Shown piece after piece: positions 36,464 to 45,357 of a stretch of DNA of 64,000 nucleotides (position 1 is the first letter of the stretch; each line of letters opens with the position of its first letter). Under the pieces are notes generated by a model. It was given only the letters and a program-made list of their open reading frames with translations, had not been told where the DNA came from and did no database searches. Both the position numbers and the translations under genes were made by a program. The stretch comes from Varunaivibrio sulfuroxidans (GTDB lineage Bacteria; Pseudomonadota; Alphaproteobacteria; Rhodospirillales; Magnetovibrionaceae), in NCBI RefSeq assembly GCF_029318635.1, contig NZ_CP119676.1, positions 62,001-126,000 of the forward strand. Direction: 5' to 3'.

Positions 36464-37837
36464 TTAAGGCAGCGTGACGCTCCGACCGCTCTCGCCCACG
36501 GCGCAGGCCCAACCGAGGTCTTTTTGAATGCGCGCGCGCAGGGTCTCGGACGCCTCCGGGTTGCCGTGATTGACGTACGTCATCTTCGGCGCGGCGGGGC
36601 TGGTTTTCAGCCAGTCCATGATTTCCTCCTGGTCGGCATGGGCCGACAGCATCTGCAGGTTGTGGACCTCGGCTTGGATAGGAATTTGCCGTCCGTGAAT
36701 TTTGACGCTGGTGGCGCCCTGGGTGATGGTGTCCCCGCGGGTTCCAGGAGCCTGGAACCCGGTGAAAAGGAGCGTGTTGCGTCTGTCCGGCGCCATGTGC
36801 TTGAGGTGGTGCAGAACCCGCCCACCGGTCGCCATGCCGCTGGCTGAGATCACAATCTTGGCCATGCGATCGTGGTCCAACGCGATCGACTGCTCCGGCG
36901 TGCGTGCGTAGCGGGCTTGGCTGCAAATGTCCTCGGCCTCGGTGGCGCTCAGGCGGTGCAGGGTGGGATGATGGCGGAAAATCTCCGAGGCGCTTATCGC
37001 CATCGGACTGTCCAGGAAAACGGGAATATCGGGAATGGAGCCGCGTTTTTTTAGGCGGTGAACCAGAGTTAATATGAGTTGCGCGCGACCCACGGCGAAG
37101 GCTGGAATGAGGACCGTTCCCCCGCGTTTCGCGGTGCGCGTGATAATATCGGCGACCGTCTTTTCCATATCCTGGTTGTCGTGGAGGCGGTTGCCGTAGG
37201 TCGATTCCACGATGAGGTAATCGCATTCGGGCAAAGGTTGGGGCGGGGTCATGACGAGATCGTTGGGCCGTCCCAAGTCGCCGGAACAAATAAGACTGCG
37301 CGGCGTTCCATCGAGTTTCTTCCAGCTTATTTTAGCCATGGCGGCGCCCAGGATGTGTCCGGCGGAAAGAAAGCGTACCTTGAGGCGTCCATTCAAGTCA
37401 TAGAGCGTGTCGTAAGCGATGGGGTGGAACAGCCGCAGCGCCTTTTCGGCGTCGCGGCGGGTGTATAACGGCAGCGCCGGATGATGTTTGCTAAAGGCGT
37501 GGCGGTTGGCGAATTCGGCGTCTTTTTCTTGAAGCATGGCGCTGTCGGGCAACAAGATTTTGCATAATTCGGCGGTGCCTTGGGTGCTGACGATGGGCCC
37601 CTTGAAGCCGTTCTTGACGAACAGGGGCAGATATCCCGAATGATCAATGTGGGCATGGGTGAGGACGACGGCGTCAACATCCTTGGGCGAAATCGGCAAG
37701 GGCGCCCAATTTTTCAGGCGTAGCTCCTTCAGTCCCTGAAAAAGACCGCAATCGACGAGAACGGATTGTCCGTCTAGCGCCAGTAGCGTCTTGGATCCGG
37801 TAACGGTGCCGGCCCCTCCGAGAAATGTTATTTTCAT
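36464..37837 (-). CDS. Beta-CASP metallo-beta-lactamase-fold RNA nuclease
   Basis: A 457-residue protein of the beta-CASP/RMMBL group (CPSF73/YsiA-like RNA exonuclease). The metallo-beta-lactamase motif is LTHAHIDHSGYLP (HxHxDH), followed by SAGHILGAA and the CSGDLGRPND acid. The beta-CASP part contains FAVGRAQLILTLVHRL and the RMMBL C-terminus has SAHADQEEIMDWL. It probably processes or degrades RNA. ATG 37837 with TGAGG upstream gives the family N-terminus KITFLGGAGTVTGSKTLL; the frame runs on to 37900 without support. Confidence 0.93.
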   Translation of the reverse strand: MKITFLGGAGTVTGSKTLLALDGQSVLVDCGLFQGLKELRLKNWAPLPISPKDVDAVVLTHAHIDHSGYLPLFVKNGFKGPIVSTQGTAELCKILLPDSAMLQEKDAEFANRHAFSKHHPALPLYTRRDAEKALRLFHPIAYDTLYDLNGRLKVRFLSAGHILGAAMAKISWKKLDGTPRSLICSGDLGRPNDLVMTPPQPLPECDYLIVESTYGNRLHDNQDMEKTVADIITRTAKRGGTVLIPAFAVGRAQLILTLVHRLKKRGSIPDIPVFLDSPMAISASEIFRHHPTLHRLSATEAEDICSQARYARTPEQSIALDHDRMAKIVISASGMATGGRVLHHLKHMAPDRRNTLLFTGFQAPGTRGDTITQGATSVKIHGRQIPIQAEVHNLQMLSAHADQEEIMDWLKTSPAAPKMTYVNHGNPEASETLRARIQKDLGWACAVGESGRSVTLP

Positions 37838-37911
37838 TGGCTGAGCCTCACTATTTTCCCCTACACGGATCATCATAGCGCGCGGCGCGCCATAGCGCAT
37901 TCGCCAACGGC

Positions 37912-38676
37912 TTATTTCGCAGTATTTTTTGACGCCTCTTCCTGTCTGGCGGGCGCGCTTTCTCCAGAGGGAACGGGGGGCGGGGCCTCATCGAAACCAC
38001 AGGCTCTCAGTGCGGTTAACATATGAGGAGGGGGGTACGCCGTTATTGTTATGGGCGCGCGCGAAGGATACAGCGGGATGATAACCTGTCGGGCGTGCAG
38101 GTGCAGGGGGGCGGCATCGTCGCCCAACAGGCTGGCCCCGTAGACCTTATCGCCGACGATGGGGCTTCCGATGGCGCCGAGGTGGACGCGCAACTGATGG
38201 GTGCGCCCCGTGCGTGGCTTCAGTTCCAGCCACGCCAGACCCCCGGCGCGACCCAACACGCGCCAATCGGTAACGGCGGGTCTTGCATCGGGATCGTTCG
38301 GGGCGGCGGTCATTTTCCAGCCGCCCTTAGGGGTTAGCTTTTTGAGAGGAAGGTCGATCGTTCCCGACGTTTCCACTGGGGCGTTGCCAACGACCGCCCA
38401 ATAGGTTTTTTCGATCCGGCCCTCGGCGAACAGCTTGCCGAGTTTGCGTAGCGCCTTGGTGTGGCGACCCAAAATCAGACAGCCGCTGGTGTCGCGATCG
38501 AGTCTGTGGGCGAGGGCGGGCGGTTTGGGAAGACCGAAACGCAACGGGTCGAAATGACGTTCCAGATTGTCGCCGCCTTTTGGTCCACCATGCACGGGAA
38601 GGCCGCTCGGCTTGTCGATGATGAGCATCAACGAATCGCGATACAGCAGGCGGGCGAGGAGATCGTCGGGTTTCAT
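37912..38676 (-). CDS. RluA-family pseudouridine synthase
   Basis: RNA-modifying enzyme of 254 residues that isomerises uridine to pseudouridine in rRNA or tRNA. The catalytic aspartate is in LAHRLDRDTSGCLI (about residue 60). Other family segments are LIIDKPSGLPVHGGP, RIEKTYWAVVGN and GRTHQLRVHLGAIGSPIVGD. No S4 domain is present, which suggests an RluA- or TruC/RluE-type member; the target base is not predictable. The C-terminal 30 residues are proline/alanine-rich. It lies 74 bases upstream of the nuclease gene in the same direction. Confidence 0.93.
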   Translation of the reverse strand: MKPDDLLARLLYRDSLMLIIDKPSGLPVHGGPKGGDNLERHFDPLRFGLPKPPALAHRLDRDTSGCLILGRHTKALRKLGKLFAEGRIEKTYWAVVGNAPVETSGTIDLPLKKLTPKGGWKMTAAPNDPDARPAVTDWRVLGRAGGLAWLELKPRTGRTHQLRVHLGAIGSPIVGDKVYGASLLGDDAAPLHLHARQVIIPLYPSRAPITITAYPPPHMLTALRACGFDEAPPPVPSGESAPARQEEASKNTAK

Positions 38677-38732
38677 AAGGCGCAGGTATCGACCGCCGCG
38701 CCTCGTCCGTCAAGGTCCGATTTTCGTATCCG

Positions 38733-39308
38733 TCAACCCGATGGCCGGGTGGGATCCTCGCGCCACTTGATCGAACAGCCCATGGACGGGATTTGTTCCT
38801 TGGGGCCATGTCCCGTCTGGGCGACGTGGCGCATCGCCTCGAAAAGATCGCGGTGGGCGTCCGCGGGGGCGCTTTCCTTTTTGGAGCTGTCCAAGCGGCC
38901 CCGGTATTGCAGTTCGAGTGCGTCGTTAAAGCCGAAAAAATCGGGGGTGCAGACGGCGCCATAGGCCTTGGCGACCTCTTGCGTTTCGTCGAAAACATAG
39001 GGGAAAGTAAAACCAAAATGCCGGGCTACGCGTCCCATGTTGTCGAAGGAATCTTCCGGATAGTCGTGCGGATCGTTGGACATGATGGCGATCACGCCGA
39101 TGTCCAGCGCCTGAAGATCCCGGCTGTCGCGAACGATGCGCTCAATGACCGCCTTGACGTAGGGGCAGTGGTTGCAGATGAACATCACCAGCGTTCCCCG
39201 CCCGCCGCGCACGCCGGCCAAGGTATGGGTTTTCCCATCGACGCCCGGTAAAGAAAAATCCGGCGCTTTCCAGCCAAAATCGCAAATTGGCGTGTTCAGG
39301 GAAACCAT
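38733..39308 (-). CDS. AhpC/TSA-like thioredoxin-fold protein (peroxiredoxin-like)
   Basis: A 191-residue thioredoxin-fold protein. FSLPGVDGKTHTLAGVRGGRG leads to LVMFICNHCPYVKAV, with the CxxC in the active-site position (CNHC), and later SNDPHDYPEDSFDNMGRVAR and a second cysteine in YGAVCTPDFFGF. This pattern defines a family of thioredoxin-like, redoxin-domain proteins common in bacteria. It may reduce peroxides or disulfides. The start is ATG 39308. It precedes the pseudouridine synthase gene on the same strand by 56 bases. Confidence 0.88.
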   Translation of the reverse strand: MVSLNTPICDFGWKAPDFSLPGVDGKTHTLAGVRGGRGTLVMFICNHCPYVKAVIERIVRDSRDLQALDIGVIAIMSNDPHDYPEDSFDNMGRVARHFGFTFPYVFDETQEVAKAYGAVCTPDFFGFNDALELQYRGRLDSSKKESAPADAHRDLFEAMRHVAQTGHGPKEQIPSMGCSIKWREDPTRPSG

Positions 39309-39503
39309 GTCGGCGTTCTCCTTTGCTGCTGATGTCGAGGCCGTTGATGATATGCGGCGAGAATTTTGATAACCGCGATCGCCCCGTCTGGCAAGGGGCG
39401 GGTCGCCTTAACGCGCCCTTAACGGCTCGCAGGGGATACTGTAGATGGGTTAGAGGCGATTTTTGCGCGCACCGCGCACCATGAAAAAAGTCTTCGTAAG
39501 AAG

Positions 39504-39519
39504 AATAAATAAATAAATA
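39504..39519 (+). repeat. Tetranucleotide repeat (AATA)4 before a lipoprotein ribosome binding site
   Basis: Four AATA units (39504-39519) end directly before the AGGTGG ribosome binding sequence of the lipoprotein gene at 39532. Slippage would change the length of the 5' untranslated region, not the reading frame. Phase-variable control is possible but the tract is short. Confidence 0.85.
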
Positions 39520-39531
39520 AAGGTGGCATCG

Positions 39532-39915
39532 ATGACGGCAATATTCTCAAGTCCGAAACCTTTGGCGTGGCGCGCCGCGTTTTTAGGCGCCGCCGTGGTT
39601 TTTTCGTTGGGGGCCTGTTCGTCGCCGTCAAGCGTGTACCCGACCACCTTGCCGGCGCAAGTTGCGGCTTTTTTGGCGGTTGAGGGGACCAGCGTCATCC
39701 TGACCGATAAAACCATCGGCGACCATATCGTTTCTCATTACAGTGGGAAAAATTGCTCGTCGGTGCGTCTGGAGCAAGGCCGTACGTATTGCGTCGAGGA
39801 TGAGGCGAACCCGGTCGCCGACGTGTATTGCTATCGCACGCTCGGCAATGTGACGTGTTACAAGAACCCCGATCCTTCCCAGGATCCTTCCGCGCGGGTC
39901 CGTTCCGAAGATTAA
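39532..39915 (+). CDS. Small lipoprotein, unknown function
   Basis: A 127-residue exported lipoprotein. The signal peptide (AWRAAFLGAAVVFSLGACSS) ends in a good lipobox LGAC, so the mature protein would be lipidated at the cysteine. The mature part (about 100 residues) contains a KTIGDHIVSHYSGKNCSSVR segment and four further cysteines (NCSSV, TYCVED, YCYRTL, VTCYKN), which could form two disulfides in the periplasm. ATG 39532 has AGGTGG upstream; GTG 39523 is the in-frame alternative. The TAA stop lies inside a copy of the dispersed repeat, so the original C-terminus may have been longer. Confidence 0.82.
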   Translation: MTAIFSSPKPLAWRAAFLGAAVVFSLGACSSPSSVYPTTLPAQVAAFLAVEGTSVILTDKTIGDHIVSHYSGKNCSSVRLEQGRTYCVEDEANPVADVYCYRTLGNVTCYKNPDPSQDPSARVRSED

Positions 39916-39931
39916 TAGGTCCTGGCCCTAG
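39905..39931 (+). repeat. Dispersed short repeat supplying a stop codon (copy 6)
   Basis: CCGAAGATTAATAGG followed by TCCTGGCCCTAG matches the last 27 bases of the long copies almost perfectly. The TAA at 39913-39915 is the stop codon of the lipoprotein gene. Confidence 0.88.
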
Positions 39932-40048
39932 CGCAATCCCATCGTTTTTCGGGCGGCGTCATTTGGTCATCGACCATGGCAGGAGAGAGACGCGACATGT
40001 TATAGTCGGGTCGTTTTTTTGTCGCGATTCATATGTAAAAGAGGCCCC

Positions 40049-40771
40049 ATGCGCCGTCTGTTTATCGCTATCGCCCTGCTTGTCGCCATTTCCGGGTTGG
40101 CCCTTTGGCTTTTGCTGCGCGGCCATGGGGAGGATCCTCAGACCTTACTTTCCATGAAAAAAAGTCAGCACACCGAAGCCTTGCGCGTATCGGCGGAAAG
40201 GGGCGATGAAAAAGCGATGGTGCTTCTCGGCGACGCCTACCTAAACGGCGACGGTGTCCCCAAAGCGCCCGACAGGGCGATGGATTGGTACAAAAAGGCG
40301 GCGGACAAGGGCGATGTCCAAGCCGCCTACGATATGGCTGTTTTGTATGAGCGTGGGCTTGGCGTGACCCAGGATTATTATGCCGCGGCGAAGTGGTACC
40401 GTCTGGCGGCGACCTTCGGCAAGAGCGTTCCTGCGCAATTCGCCCTCGGCCGATTGTATTTTACCGGTCGGGGGGTAGAGAACGATTTTAGCAAGGCGCT
40501 TAAATATTACCGTATGGCCGCGGCGCGAGGACACGCGGGCGCGCAATATTTGTTGGGGGCGATGTACGAGGAAGGTTGGGGACTTAAGGTCGATTTGGTC
40601 CAGGCTTATTATTGGTACACCCTGGCGGCCCGCCACGCCGATCAGGCGTTGGCGATCAATCCGAAATACGATCCACGCTCGGCCTTGAAAAGAATTCGTG
40701 TTGAAATGAGTAAATATCAAATCGGCGTTGGGGAAAAAATGCTTCGCGACCAGGCGATTTCGGCGCAATGA
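40049..40771 (+). CDS. Membrane-anchored or secreted Sel1-repeat protein
   Basis: A 240-residue protein. An N-terminal hydrophobic segment (RRLFIAIALLVAISGLALWL) acts as signal or anchor and places the rest in the periplasm. At least four Sel1/TPR-like repeats follow: AMVLLGDAYLNGDGVPKAPD, AAYDMAVLYERGLGVTQDY, AQFALGRLYFTGRGVENDF and AQYLLGAMYEEGWGLKVDL. Such solenoids bind other proteins, often at the cell envelope. ATG 40049 has GAGG close before it. No partner is suggested by neighbours. Confidence 0.88.
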   Translation: MRRLFIAIALLVAISGLALWLLLRGHGEDPQTLLSMKKSQHTEALRVSAERGDEKAMVLLGDAYLNGDGVPKAPDRAMDWYKKAADKGDVQAAYDMAVLYERGLGVTQDYYAAAKWYRLAATFGKSVPAQFALGRLYFTGRGVENDFSKALKYYRMAAARGHAGAQYLLGAMYEEGWGLKVDLVQAYYWYTLAARHADQALAINPKYDPRSALKRIRVEMSKYQIGVGEKMLRDQAISAQ

Positions 40772-40814
40772 GGTCGTTTCTTGGGTTTCATCCCCGGCGA
40801 ATAGTTCTCTGCGG

Positions 40815-41123
40815 TCAGTCCGTTGCGTGTCGGTCCGCCGCTTGCGGCAAACGAATTCTGACCAGCCCCTTGAAATCATTGGGATCTATGGCCACGCCCT
40901 TGCGGGTGAGTTCCAGGCTGCCGTTGCGCGCGAGATACAAGGCCTGTTGGCGCACCGCCGTCAGGTAACGCCGCCAAGCGTCCGGACCGTCCTTGGGCTT
41001 GGCGCGCGCCTTGGCGATCGCCTTGGCGACGTCCTGGAACGTCGGTGTTGCGCCGCCGGCCAGCATATCGATAATCGTTTGGGCGACGGGGTCCAAGGGA
41101 GGTTTTTCGGTATTACTGGGCAT
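40815..41123 (-). CDS. DUF3253 family protein
   Basis: A 102-residue soluble protein. The core VAQTIIDMLAGGATPTFQDVAKAI and WRRYLTAVRQQALYLARNG, ending GLVRIRLP, is the small winged-helix-like DUF3253 family. Its function is unknown. ATG 41123 starts the frame. It converges with the Sel1 gene, 43 bases apart, and is divergent from the decarboxylase gene at 41288. Confidence 0.8.
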   Translation of the reverse strand: MPSNTEKPPLDPVAQTIIDMLAGGATPTFQDVAKAIAKARAKPKDGPDAWRRYLTAVRQQALYLARNGSLELTRKGVAIDPNDFKGLVRIRLPQAADRHATD

Positions 41124-41287
41124 GATGTGCGTCGATTAATTCCGTTTGGCGCAAGGGCGCGTGTATGATGGCCTTGTCTATCACGACCCGGGGGACGCGT
41201 CGATCATCAATCGGTTGGGGAAATAAAAAGAGCGGTCTATAAAACGGTGTCGGACGCGCAGGTCGGATTTTTTGATAAGTGGTGCAC

Positions 41288-42346
41288 ATGAATACGTACG
41301 ATGCGGGCCATCCCCCAACATCAATTCTTCACGGTGGCGACCTTCGAGAAGCGGAAAACCGCTTTGGGCGACCCTCCGACGGTTGGATCGATATGTCCAC
41401 GGGGATAAATCCATGGGCCTACGCCTTCGACGCCCCGAACGACGATGTTTGGCGACGGCTTCCCGACGCGGGCGCCCATAACGATCTGATACAGGCCGCT
41501 CGGCAATATTACGGCGTCGATATGTCCCGGGCGCGGGAAATTTCCTTGATCGCCGCGCCTGGGACTCAGGCGCTGATTCAGTGGTTGGCGCGGCTACGTC
41601 CGGTTGGGCGGGTTGGCGTCGTCTCGCCGACTTATGGCGAACACGCGCTGGTCTGGCGGCGCGCCGGTCATCGCGTCGATCTTTTGAATATCCCCGAGGA
41701 CGGCCTTGACGATTGCGCCGTCATTGTCGTCGTCAATCCGAATAATCCCGATGGCCGGGTGTGGGCGGTGGAACGTTTGGCGGCGCTGGGAGAAGCGTTG
41801 AGCGCGCAGGGAAGGTGGCTAATTGTCGATGAAGCCTTTGCCGACATGACGCCTGAATGCAGCATTATCGGGCGACACGATCACCGCGGGGTGATCGTGC
41901 TGCGCTCGTTCGGAAAATTTTTTGGCTTGGCGGGACTTCGTCTGGGCTTCGCCGTGGCGGGCCGTCCCATTTGCACCGGACTGTCGGAGGCTTTGGGGCC
42001 ATGGCATATTTCAGGGCCGGCGTTGGCGATTGGGCGTCAGGCCCTATCCGATACGCGTTGGATCGCCGATACCCGCGCCCGGCTGAAGGACAGCGCCCTG
42101 CGCCTGGATGCGATTTTGGGCGCTGCGGGGCTTGTCCCCGTCGGCGGCACGGACCTGTTTCGCCTGGCGCGGGTTCCTCAGGTTGCGCGCGTTCCCCAAG
42201 CATCCTCCGTTTTCGCGGCCTTGGCGCGGGCGGGAATCTTGGTGCGTCGCTTCGACGACCATGGCGACTGGTTGCGCTTTGGGCTGCCGGGCGCACCGGG
42301 GCAATGGTCCCGTTTCGAGAAAGCCCTACACGCGGCGCTGTTCTAA
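41288..42346 (+). CDS. cobD: Threonine-phosphate decarboxylase (CobD/CobC type)
   Basis: PLP enzyme of the class I/II aminotransferase fold that decarboxylates L-threonine-O-3-phosphate to aminopropanol phosphate for cobalamin side-chain assembly. The 352-residue product starts YDAGHPPTSILHGGDLREA, then WIDMSTGINPWAYA, typical of this subgroup. NPNNPDGRVW and VDEAFADMTPECSII bind the cofactor, and the PLP lysine is in LRSFGKFFGLAGLRLGF. ATG 41288 is preferred over GTG 41279. No cobalamin riboswitch or other cob gene is nearby. The name differs between species (cobC in Pseudomonas usage). Confidence 0.88.
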   Translation: MNTYDAGHPPTSILHGGDLREAENRFGRPSDGWIDMSTGINPWAYAFDAPNDDVWRRLPDAGAHNDLIQAARQYYGVDMSRAREISLIAAPGTQALIQWLARLRPVGRVGVVSPTYGEHALVWRRAGHRVDLLNIPEDGLDDCAVIVVVNPNNPDGRVWAVERLAALGEALSAQGRWLIVDEAFADMTPECSIIGRHDHRGVIVLRSFGKFFGLAGLRLGFAVAGRPICTGLSEALGPWHISGPALAIGRQALSDTRWIADTRARLKDSALRLDAILGAAGLVPVGGTDLFRLARVPQVARVPQASSVFAALARAGILVRRFDDHGDWLRFGLPGAPGQWSRFEKALHAALF

Positions 42347-42382
42347 TTGGCGCGCCGGTTCATTGCGGCAGTGAGGGGTGGG

Positions 42383-43096
42383 TTACAGTTCGATCAGGTC
42401 GCCATTGCGCGTGCACGTCGGTTCGGCCAGCTCGACGAAGGCTTCGGTGATGCTTTCGGGCGACTTGACCGTTTTTGGGTCTTCGCCGGGCATCGCCTCG
42501 ATGCGCATTGTCGTACGGGTGGCCCCCGGGTTGATCAAGTTGGTGCGTACGGTGCTTTTTTCCATTTCCTGGGCATAGGTCCGCGCCATCATCTCCAGGC
42601 CCGCCTTGCTCACGGCATAGGCGCTCCAGAACGCACGCGGTTGATGGCCTACCGTGCTGGTGACGAAAATGGCGCGCCCGGCGTCCGATTGGCGAAGCAG
42701 GGGGTCGAGGCTGCGCAGAAGGCGCCAATTGGCGGTTAGGTTGACCTTAAGAACATCGTCCCACTCGTCCGGTTTCATGTGCCCCATTGGGGTCAGGGTT
42801 CCCAGCATGCCCGCGTTTCCGACCAGAATGTCGAGTTTTTTCCAACGTCCATGGATAGCCTCGCCGAGGCGGTCGATGGCGGGAAAGTCCGTGATGTCGA
42901 AGGGCGCCAGGGTCGCCGAACCGCCGACGGCGGCGATGGCGTCGTCAAGCTCCTCAAGGGCTCCGGTGGTCCGCGCGCAGGCGATCACGTGGGCGCCTTC
43001 TTGGGCATAGCGCAGGGCGACGGCGCGTCCGATTCCCCTGGATGCTCCGGTCACCACGGCGACGCGACCGTCCAGGCGTTTGTTTTGTGTGGTCAT
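42383..43096 (-). CDS. Short-chain dehydrogenase/reductase
   Basis: A 237-residue Rossmann-fold oxidoreductase with VAVVTGASRGIGRAVALRYA (TGxxxGIG), VGNAGMLG and the catalytic Y-x3-K in SAYAVSKAGLEMM, with serine in FVTSTVGH. The substrate is not predictable. It starts three bases after the purF stop, so it is the last gene of the radA-cvpA-purF transcript, an order often found in alphaproteobacteria. Confidence 0.93.
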   Translation of the reverse strand: MTTQNKRLDGRVAVVTGASRGIGRAVALRYAQEGAHVIACARTTGALEELDDAIAAVGGSATLAPFDITDFPAIDRLGEAIHGRWKKLDILVGNAGMLGTLTPMGHMKPDEWDDVLKVNLTANWRLLRSLDPLLRQSDAGRAIFVTSTVGHQPRAFWSAYAVSKAGLEMMARTYAQEMEKSTVRTNLINPGATRTTMRIEAMPGEDPKTVKSPESITEAFVELAEPTCTRNGDLIEL

Positions 43097-43099
43097 CGT

Positions 43100-44590
43100 T
43101 TAAACCTTTTCCGCCAGCAGCGAAAGCTGTTGGGGTTCCGTCAAGTTGTTGTGATCGACAAGGGGGATGGCGTAGTCGCCGGTAAAGCAGGCGTCGCAAT
43201 ACTGCGGGCAATCGGCGTCGCGCTTTTCCTCGCCCAACGCGCGGTAAAGGCCATCGTGGCTGATGAAGGCCAGGGTATCGACTCCGATGTGGGCGGCCAT
43301 TTGCGCTATTGAATATTTATGCGCCATCAACTGGTCCTGATCGGGTGTGTCGATGCCGTAATAGCACGGATGGGTCGTCGGCGGACTGGAGATACGCATG
43401 TGGATTTCCTTGGCCCCGGCGGCCCGCATCATCTCGACGATCTTCACCGACGTGGTGCCGCGCACGATCGAATCGTCAACCAAGACCACGCGCTTGCCCT
43501 TGACGTGGGCGGTGTTGGCGTTGTGCTTTAATTTGACGCCCAGATGGCGGATATGATCGCCCGGTTGAATGAACGTTCGCCCGACGTAGTGGTTGCGGAT
43601 GATCCCCAATTCGAACGGAATCCCCGATTGGCGGGCATAGCCGATGGCGGCGGGCACCCCAGAATCGGGAACCGGCACGACCATGTCGGCCTCGACATGA
43701 CTTTCGCGGGCGAGTTCGGCGCCGATTTCCTTGCGCACGCCATATACGCTGCGTCCATCCATGACGCTGTCGGGACGGGCGAAGTAGATGTGTTCGAAGA
43801 TGCAAAAACGGGATTTTTGCGGTGGGAACGGTTTTATGCTTTTGAGGCCATCTTCGCTGATAACGACGATTTCACCGGGCTCGACGTCGCGTACGTAATC
43901 GGCGCCGATGATGTCCAGGGCGCAGGTTTCCGAGGCCATCACCCAGGCGTCGCCGACCCGCCCCAGAACGAGAGGGCGCACCCCCAACGGGTCGCGTACC
44001 CCGATCAACTTGCGTCGGGTCAGGGCGACCAGGGAATACGCGCCCTGAACCCGATTTAGGGCGTCGGTCAAACGGTCGAGGACTTTGCGATAGTGGCTGG
44101 TGGCGATGAGATGAAGGAAAGTTTCGGTGTCGCTGGTGGACTGAAAGATGCACCCGTTTTCGACCAATTCGTGACGGCAGGTGTGGGCGTTGGTTAGGTT
44201 GCCGTTATGAGCGATGGCGAAACCGCCGAAAACGAGGTCGGCGAACAGCGGCTGGACATTGCGCAGCAGGGTCCCACCCGAGGTGGAATAACGCACGTGC
44301 CCGACCGCGAGCGTGCCGGGCAGTTGGTTGATGACGTCCTCGGAGTTGAAATTGTCGCCGACGACGCCAAGTGCGCGATGGCTGTGGAAGTGGGTTTCAT
44401 CATAGCTGACGATGCCGGCGGCTTCCTGGCCGCGGTGCTGAAGGGCGTGTAACCCCAGGGCCGTCAGCGCCGCCGCATTGGGGTGATTGTAGACCCCGAA
44501 GACACCGCATTCGTCGTGAAAATGGTCATCGTCGAGGGAAGCGTCGGCACGGGACGAAGGGACGACGGGAGGCGGTGCGGCGTGGGTCAT
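43100..44590 (-). CDS. purF: Amidophosphoribosyltransferase
   Basis: First enzyme of purine synthesis: glutamine plus PRPP to phosphoribosylamine. The N-terminal Ntn-type glutaminase would be exposed by removal of a 27-residue propeptide before Cys28 (DECGVFGVYNHPNAA). The PRPP site is VVLVDDSIVRGTTS. The HVRYSTSG loop is present, and C-terminal cysteines (DCPQYCDACFTGDY) fit the iron-sulfur-bearing subgroup. ATG 44590 is preferred (GAGA at proper distance); ATG 44611 is in frame without a ribosome site. It lies 23 bases after cvpA. Confidence 0.97.
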   Translation of the reverse strand: MTHAAPPPVVPSSRADASLDDDHFHDECGVFGVYNHPNAAALTALGLHALQHRGQEAAGIVSYDETHFHSHRALGVVGDNFNSEDVINQLPGTLAVGHVRYSTSGGTLLRNVQPLFADLVFGGFAIAHNGNLTNAHTCRHELVENGCIFQSTSDTETFLHLIATSHYRKVLDRLTDALNRVQGAYSLVALTRRKLIGVRDPLGVRPLVLGRVGDAWVMASETCALDIIGADYVRDVEPGEIVVISEDGLKSIKPFPPQKSRFCIFEHIYFARPDSVMDGRSVYGVRKEIGAELARESHVEADMVVPVPDSGVPAAIGYARQSGIPFELGIIRNHYVGRTFIQPGDHIRHLGVKLKHNANTAHVKGKRVVLVDDSIVRGTTSVKIVEMMRAAGAKEIHMRISSPPTTHPCYYGIDTPDQDQLMAHKYSIAQMAAHIGVDTLAFISHDGLYRALGEEKRDADCPQYCDACFTGDYAIPLVDHNNLTEPQQLSLLAEKV

Positions 44591-44613
44591 GGCTTCGGTT
44601 CTCGATATCATCG

Positions 44614-45357
44614 TTATTGATTGTTGTCGAACAGACGGTCCATTTCACTACGCGAGCGGGCGCCGTATCCAACGGGATCCTTGTTCGCGCCGGAATTTTT
44701 CGGTGTGGGGGTAATGGCGTCTTTAAGAATTTTTTGGGCGTCGAGTAGTTTTTGGGTTTTCTCACGCAGGTTGTTCGCGGCGTCGCCGCCGGTTTTTGCG
44801 GCCTGAGCGGCGCTTTTCGGCAGTACGCCCTTAAGCACCCGGGCGCCGGTTTCGATGACCGGCATCGCGCGCGCGGCAAGCAGCCACGTGGGCCAATTTT
44901 GCTTCATTTTACCGGTTTGAATGGTCGTGGCGCCCGGCCCGGCGATAACGACCGGCGTTTCGCGGGGAAGCGCCCAATTCAATGCGATGTACGCCAAAAC
45001 GACCAAAAGCGCGCCACGCAAAATACCGAACAAAAATCCCAATGCGCGATCAAGCGCGCCTAGTGCGCTGCCCTTGACCCGCGATGAAAGAATGCGGGTA
45101 ATCAAGGATAGGACGACCAGCGTCAAAATGAAGATCGCCGCTCCGGCGACCAAATCGGCGAAGATTTGCGCCGGGATCAGGCTTCGCGCGTAGGGTTTGA
45201 CGAACGGCGCGCCGTAAATCGTGGCGACGACGGCCCCGATCCAGGCGCCGATGGACAGGACCTCGTGAACCGCCCCACGCGCATAGGCCAACAGCGCGGA
45301 TAAAAGTATGACGCCGACGACGGCGATATCGACGACATTGAAAGGTAATTTATCCAT
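44614..45357 (-). CDS. cvpA: CvpA family membrane protein
   Basis: Inner-membrane protein of 247 residues with four predicted helices in the first 125 residues (VVDIAVVGVILLSALLAYARG, GAWIGAVVATIYGAPFV, LVAGAAIFILTLVVLSLI, FGILRGALLVVLAYIALNW). The ALDRALGFLFGILRG loop is typical of CvpA. The C-terminal 100 residues are cytoplasmic or periplasmic and charged. CvpA is required for colicin V production and envelope homeostasis in other bacteria. It overlaps radA by eight bases and precedes purF as in E. coli. Confidence 0.93.
   Translation of the reverse strand: MDKLPFNVVDIAVVGVILLSALLAYARGAVHEVLSIGAWIGAVVATIYGAPFVKPYARSLIPAQIFADLVAGAAIFILTLVVLSLITRILSSRVKGSALGALDRALGFLFGILRGALLVVLAYIALNWALPRETPVVIAGPGATTIQTGKMKQNWPTWLLAARAMPVIETGARVLKGVLPKSAAQAAKTGGDAANNLREKTQKLLDAQKILKDAITPTPKNSGANKDPVGYGARSRSEMDRLFDNNQ

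Noticed and set aside
35952..37289. Long minus-strand open frame of 445 codons
   Set aside because: It runs antisense through the thioredoxin gene and in another frame of the beta-CASP nuclease gene; its composition (arginine, proline and glycine rich) is that of a GC-rich shadow.
41124..41287. Cobalamin riboswitch upstream of the threonine-phosphate decarboxylase gene
   Set aside because: The spacer is too short, and I find no B12-box-like sequence or long structured leader.
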